NCBI RefSeq assembly: GCF_902168435.1
Contig: NZ_LR656170.1
Span: 62,001 to 126,000, forward strand
DNA from: Bacillus marasmi
GTDB taxonomy: Bacteria; Bacillota; Bacilli; Bacillales; Cytobacillaceae
Reading direction: 5' to 3'
Length of the DNA stretch: 64,000 nucleotides
Position 1 is the stretch's first letter; every line of letters starts with the position of its first letter. The position numbers and the translations under genes were made by a program. Under the pieces are notes generated by a model, which was not told the DNA's origin, made no database searches, and saw only the letters and a list, made by a program, of their open reading frames with translations. Of this stretch, positions 60,831 through 64,000 are shown piece by piece.

Positions 60831-62810
60831 TCATCCTTCCGCTTTTAACTCAAATATTAAATCACGAAGCTCGGAGGCCTTCTCAAAATTGAGAACCTTG
60901 GCTGCTTCCTTCATTTCTTTTTCTAAATCAGCAATAACCTTGTCGCGCTCTTTTTTGGTCAGCTTGCCAAGCGCTGTTGCCGGTTTATTATCTTCTTGAT
61001 CTTCTGCAGCATGGGTAGCTCTAATTGACTCACGAATATCCTTTTGAATCGTTTGCGGCGTAATTCCATGATTGCGATTGTACTCTTCCTGAATCTCACG
61101 GCGTCGCTTCGTTTCATTTAAAGCGATTTCCATCGACTTAGTGATTTTATCAGCATACATAATCACGTGTCCGTTTGCATTTCGGGCTGCACGGCCAATC
61201 GTTTGAATTAAGGAGCGCTCAGAACGGAGGAAGCCTTCCTTATCAGCATCGAGAATCGCAACAAGTGATACTTCAGGTATATCTAGCCCTTCCCTGAGCA
61301 AATTGATACCGACAAGCACATCATATTTTCCAAGACGCAACTCACGGATGATTTCAATCCGCTCCAGTGTTTTAACTTCAGAATGGAGGTACTGAACCTT
61401 AATACCAATCTCTTTAAGATAATCAGTTAAATCCTCTGACATTTTCTTCGTTAAGGTGGTAACAAGCACCCGTTCATTCTTTTTCACTCGTTCGTGAATT
61501 TCAGCGATTAAATCATCAATTTGCCCTTCAATTGGACGGACATCAATTGTCGGATCAAGCAGTCCCGTTGGGCGAATAATTTGTTCAATAACATCCGGTG
61601 CATGCTCCATTTCATATGGACCAGGTGTTGCTGATACGTAAACGATTTGATTCACATGCTTTTCAAATTCTTGGAAAGTAAGTGGCCGGTTATCAAGCGC
61701 TGATGGTAGACGGAAGCCGTAATCGACTAACACTTGCTTTCTCGCTCTATCCCCGTTAAACATTCCGCGAATTTGCGGCAAGGTAACATGGGATTCATCA
61801 ATAACTAGTAAAAAATCCTTTGGAAAATAATCAAGTAACGTGTAAGGAGTCGACCCCGACGGCCGTAATGTTAAGTGACGGGAATAGTTCTCAATCCCTG
61901 AACAGAACCCCATTTCTCTCATCATTTCCAAATCATATCGAGTCCGCTGTTCAAGACGTTGTGCTTCCAACAGCTTATTATCTTCCCGGAGCTCCTTTAA
62001 ACGTTCTTCAAGCTCAGCTTCGATATTTTTAATCGCGATTTGCATTTTCTCTTCGCGGGTAACGAAGTGGGATGCTGGAAAAATCGCGACATGTTCTCGT
62101 TCAGCCATAATTTCTCCGGTTAACGCATCTACTTCACGAATCCGGTCTATTTCATCGCCGAAAAACTCGACCCTGATGCAATGTTCATCTCGTGATGCTG
62201 GAAAAATTTCTACTACGTCGCCGCGAACCCGAAATCTTCCGCGTTGGAAATCAATATCGTTTCGGTCGTATTGGATATCAACCAGTTTACGAAGCAGTTG
62301 ATTCCGATCGATTTCCATTCCAGTCCGTAGCGATAAAACTAATTCACGATATTCTTCTGGAGACCCCAATCCATAAATACATGATACGCTTGCAATGATG
62401 ACAACATCTTTTCGTTCAAACAACGAGGAGGTTGCCGAGTGACGCAACTTATCAATTTCATCATTAATACTGGCATCTTTTTCAATAAAAGTATCAGTCG
62501 ATGGCACGTAAGCTTCAGGTTGGAAATAATCATAGTAGCTAACAAAATATTCAACTGCATTATTAGGAAAAAACTCCTTAAATTCACTGTAGAGCTGTCC
62601 TGCTAATGTTTTATTGTGAGCAATAATTAAGGTTGGTTTATTTACCTCTTTTATGACGTTGGAAATCGTGAATGTTTTACCGGTACCTGTTGCACCAAGT
62701 AATGTTTGGTGACGTTTATTTTCGTGAATACCTTGGACAATTTTCTTGATTGCTGCCGGCTGGTCGCCTTGCGGGGTGTATTTTGATACAAGTTCAAACT
62801 GGTCCTTCAC
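60831..62810 (-). CDS. uvrB: Excinuclease ABC subunit B
   Basis: The 659-aa helicase-like protein carries Walker [13 protein letters not shown], the beta-hairpin region [22 protein letters not shown], motif VI-type GRAARN and a C-terminal UVR motif ([22 protein letters not shown]). It verifies damage and recruits UvrC. The start is GTG with GGGAGG 9 bases upstream. A LexA-like box lies about 150 bases upstream, in front of a TAGAAT -10-like sequence. Confidence 0.98.
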   Translation of the reverse strand: MKDQFELVSKYTPQGDQPAAIKKIVQGIHENKRHQTLLGATGTGKTFTISNVIKEVNKPTLIIAHNKTLAGQLYSEFKEFFPNNAVEYFVSYYDYFQPEAYVPSTDTFIEKDASINDEIDKLRHSATSSLFERKDVVIIASVSCIYGLGSPEEYRELVLSLRTGMEIDRNQLLRKLVDIQYDRNDIDFQRGRFRVRGDVVEIFPASRDEHCIRVEFFGDEIDRIREVDALTGEIMAEREHVAIFPASHFVTREEKMQIAIKNIEAELEERLKELREDNKLLEAQRLEQRTRYDLEMMREMGFCSGIENYSRHLTLRPSGSTPYTLLDYFPKDFLLVIDESHVTLPQIRGMFNGDRARKQVLVDYGFRLPSALDNRPLTFQEFEKHVNQIVYVSATPGPYEMEHAPDVIEQIIRPTGLLDPTIDVRPIEGQIDDLIAEIHERVKKNERVLVTTLTKKMSEDLTDYLKEIGIKVQYLHSEVKTLERIEIIRELRLGKYDVLVGINLLREGLDIPEVSLVAILDADKEGFLRSERSLIQTIGRAARNANGHVIMYADKITKSMEIALNETKRRREIQEEYNRNHGITPQTIQKDIRESIRATHAAEDQEDNKPATALGKLTKKERDKVIADLEKEMKEAAKVLNFEKASELRDLIFELKAEG

Positions 62811-62959
62811 TATTAAAACCTCCCTTGAGTGAAATGACAGTATATAATTCTTTTATTGAAAAATCTGCATCATAAAGATAGCGGATCTTGGTTTATTTTT
62901 CATAAAAATAACTCACTTACCATTCTACCACAATTACAGGAAAACAAACCAATAATACA

Positions 62960-62973
62960 CGAACAAATATTCG
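62960..62973 (-). promoter_or_regulatory. LexA-like box upstream of uvrBA
   Basis: On the minus strand CGAATATTTGTTCG fits the LexA pattern CGAAC-N4-GTTCG with one base off. It lies just after the csbA terminator and before uvrB. Confidence 0.65.
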
Positions 62974-62974
62974 T

Positions 62975-63008
62975 AAAAAAACCCCGCAGCCGGAATAATA
63001 GCTGTGGA
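62975..63008 (-). terminator. csbA terminator
   Basis: Stem around CCCGCAGC (62983-62990) and GCTGTGG (63001-63007), with T-run TTTTTTT on the minus strand. Confidence 0.75.
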
Positions 63009-63012
63009 GTCC

Positions 63013-63249
63013 TTATCGTGCTTTTGTTCTCTTTTTTTGTAGCATTTGCGTACTGTACCAAAATCCGACTGTTAACGAAAAGGCATCAACAATGATTAAC
63101 CACCATGTATCTGTATAGCCTTTGTATACAGAAGCTGCAATTAACGCAACAGACAGGATTAAACCAATCACATGGTTATAGGTAACCCGTGAAAACAATA
63201 TGACGACCATTCCTGGCAATATGAGTGCAGACAAATACTTAATCACCAT
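63013..63249 (-). CDS. csbA: CsbA-like small membrane protein
   Basis: The 78-aa protein has about two to three hydrophobic helices (SALILPGMVVILFSR, GLILSVALIAASVY, WWLIIVDAFSLTVGFW) and a basic tail (QKKRTKAR), matching CsbA. In B. subtilis this gene is under SigB stress control; here I see a SigA-like promoter and no SigB match. AGAAGGTG precedes ATG. Role unknown. Confidence 0.85.
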   Translation of the reverse strand: MVIKYLSALILPGMVVILFSRVTYNHVIGLILSVALIAASVYKGYTDTWWLIIVDAFSLTVGFWYSTQMLQKKRTKAR

Positions 63250-63287
63250 TGCACACCTTCTTTCAAACGCACATCTCTAGTATTACT

Positions 63288-63316
63288 AGAATAACCCCAA
63301 AATCTAGTAATTGCAA
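63288..63316 (-). promoter_or_regulatory. Candidate csbA promoter
   Basis: On the minus strand -35 TTGCAA (63311-63316), 17-base spacer, -10 TATTCT (63288-63293). The palindrome TCTAGTATTACTAGA (63276-63290) overlaps the -10. Confidence 0.55.
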
Positions 63317-63472
63317 AGGCTTTGAGCAGTTATTTATCGTTAATTCCAAGTTAACTTATAAGAATTATAAATTTAGTGTTGTTTTTCTCCCGATTTCCTT
63401 TTATAATTAAAAACAAGAAAATTCGAACTATCATTGAGAAAAGCTCAATTATTTATAGAAAGTGGTGTAAAT

Positions 63473-64000
63473 ATGAACATGACACAAGAGGCGGTTATTA
63501 CGGGCGCAGAGTCCTTCTTTCTTAAAGGCAACAATATTGGAATCCTTTTATCACATGGATTCGTCGGAACTCCACAGAGCGTGCGAGAGGTTGGTGAGCT
63601 CTTGAATCATTATGGCTACACTGTTTTAGCACCGCGCTTAACAGGTCACGGAACATCCATTTACGATTTTGAAACTGCAAAGCATACTGACTGGCTTCGT
63701 GATCTTGAAAATGCCTATTTAACATTGCGAGAAACATGCGAGGAAATCTTTATTGTTGGGCAATCAATGGGGGGAGCGCTTTGCCTTCAGCTTGCGGCAA
63801 TGTATCCTGAAATCAAGGGTGTTATCACGATTAACGCCGCGCTTCACGTCCCAGCCTATGATGAATACCGCAACGAAATTGGACCACGATTTATTCCAGA
63901 AGGTGCACCAGATATTAAGGACGCTAGCGCAGTTGAGATAACGTATGAATCTGTACCACTAACAGCAATTCATGAGTTGCAAAAGGTGCTTGATAAAACG
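63473..64000 (+). CDS. Alpha/beta hydrolase (esterase/lipase), 3' end beyond window
   Basis: Translation from ATG at 63473 gives 176 residues that run off the edge without a stop. It opens MNMTQEAVITGAESFF and has the oxyanion loop LLSHGFVGTPQSV, DFETAKHTDWLRD, and the nucleophile motif IVGQSMGGALCLQL. This suits the carboxylesterase/monoacylglycerol-lipase group. The Asp-His part of the triad would lie beyond the window. AGTGGTG is a weak ribosome site. Substrate unknown. Confidence 0.8.
   Translation, partial: MNMTQEAVITGAESFFLKGNNIGILLSHGFVGTPQSVREVGELLNHYGYTVLAPRLTGHGTSIYDFETAKHTDWLRDLENAYLTLRETCEEIFIVGQSMGGALCLQLAAMYPEIKGVITINAALHVPAYDEYRNEIGPRFIPEGAPDIKDASAVEITYESVPLTAIHELQKVLDKT

Overview
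The window looks like a chromosomal segment of a low-GC, endospore-forming member of the Bacillaceae. The evidence is gene content and order: secG/est/rnr/smpB/ssrA, cggR-gapA-pgk-tpiA-gpmI-eno, rpoN (sigL), clpP, crh-whiA-yvcK-rapZ-yvcI, trxB, hisZGDBHAFI, hprK-lgt-yvoD-ppaX-yvoF, yvlB and uvrBA-csbA. Regulation is also typical of Bacillus: CggR, CtsR and LexA sites, AGGAGG-type ribosome binding sites and intrinsic terminators with T-runs. The species cannot be named from this sequence.

Layout. 1-16 kb is mostly accessory or variable: a C39-like peptidase cut by the left edge, a MacAB/YknXYZ-like efflux operon with a DUF4405 membrane protein, a BmrA-like exporter, a two-component system with a BcrAB-type ABC transporter, thiol redox genes, a crotonase and a DUF2935 protein. 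16-18.4 kb holds the most unusual locus: an SOS-box-preceded unknown gene, a stand-alone LAGLIDADG endonuclease gene, and a tmRNA gene (ssrA) whose T-loop is interrupted by a 279-nt group I intron. 18.6-33 kb is core: smpB, rnr, est, secG, the lower-glycolysis genes and rpoN. 33-36 kb carries a class D sortase with its probable LPNTS-anchored substrate and a tRNA-Arg. 36.6-44 kb holds clpP, the crh/whiA/yvcK/rapZ operon, trxB and a TPR protein. 44.8-51.4 kb is the histidine operon. 51.6-55.5 kb is the hprK-lgt operon. 55.7-64 kb holds a CwlC-like amidase, yvlB, uvrBA, csbA and the start of an esterase/lipase gene.

How the genes work together. ssrA, SmpB and RNase R form the ribosome-rescue (trans-translation) set, and here it depends on RNA splicing to make a functional tmRNA. 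CggR, HprK, Crh and YvcK link this region to carbon flux. The lower glycolytic enzymes run from gapA to eno, with an apparent extra promoter, leader and terminator between gapA and pgk. The his genes form one long, often overlapping operon from a SigA-type promoter. UvrA/B and the unknown gene at 16.1 kb both have LexA-like boxes, which suggests SOS control.

Several intergenic regions hold arrays of short repeats (21 bp, about 20 bp, 52 bp, and inverted repeats spaced about 50-60 bp) and one near-perfect 51-bp palindrome. They do not look like CRISPR or coding DNA. The strongest candidates for unusual biology are the intron-interrupted tmRNA gene with its neighbouring endonuclease gene, the SOS-boxed orphan, the palindromic CsoR/CstR-like operator in the glutaredoxin promoter, and the gapA-pgk leader.
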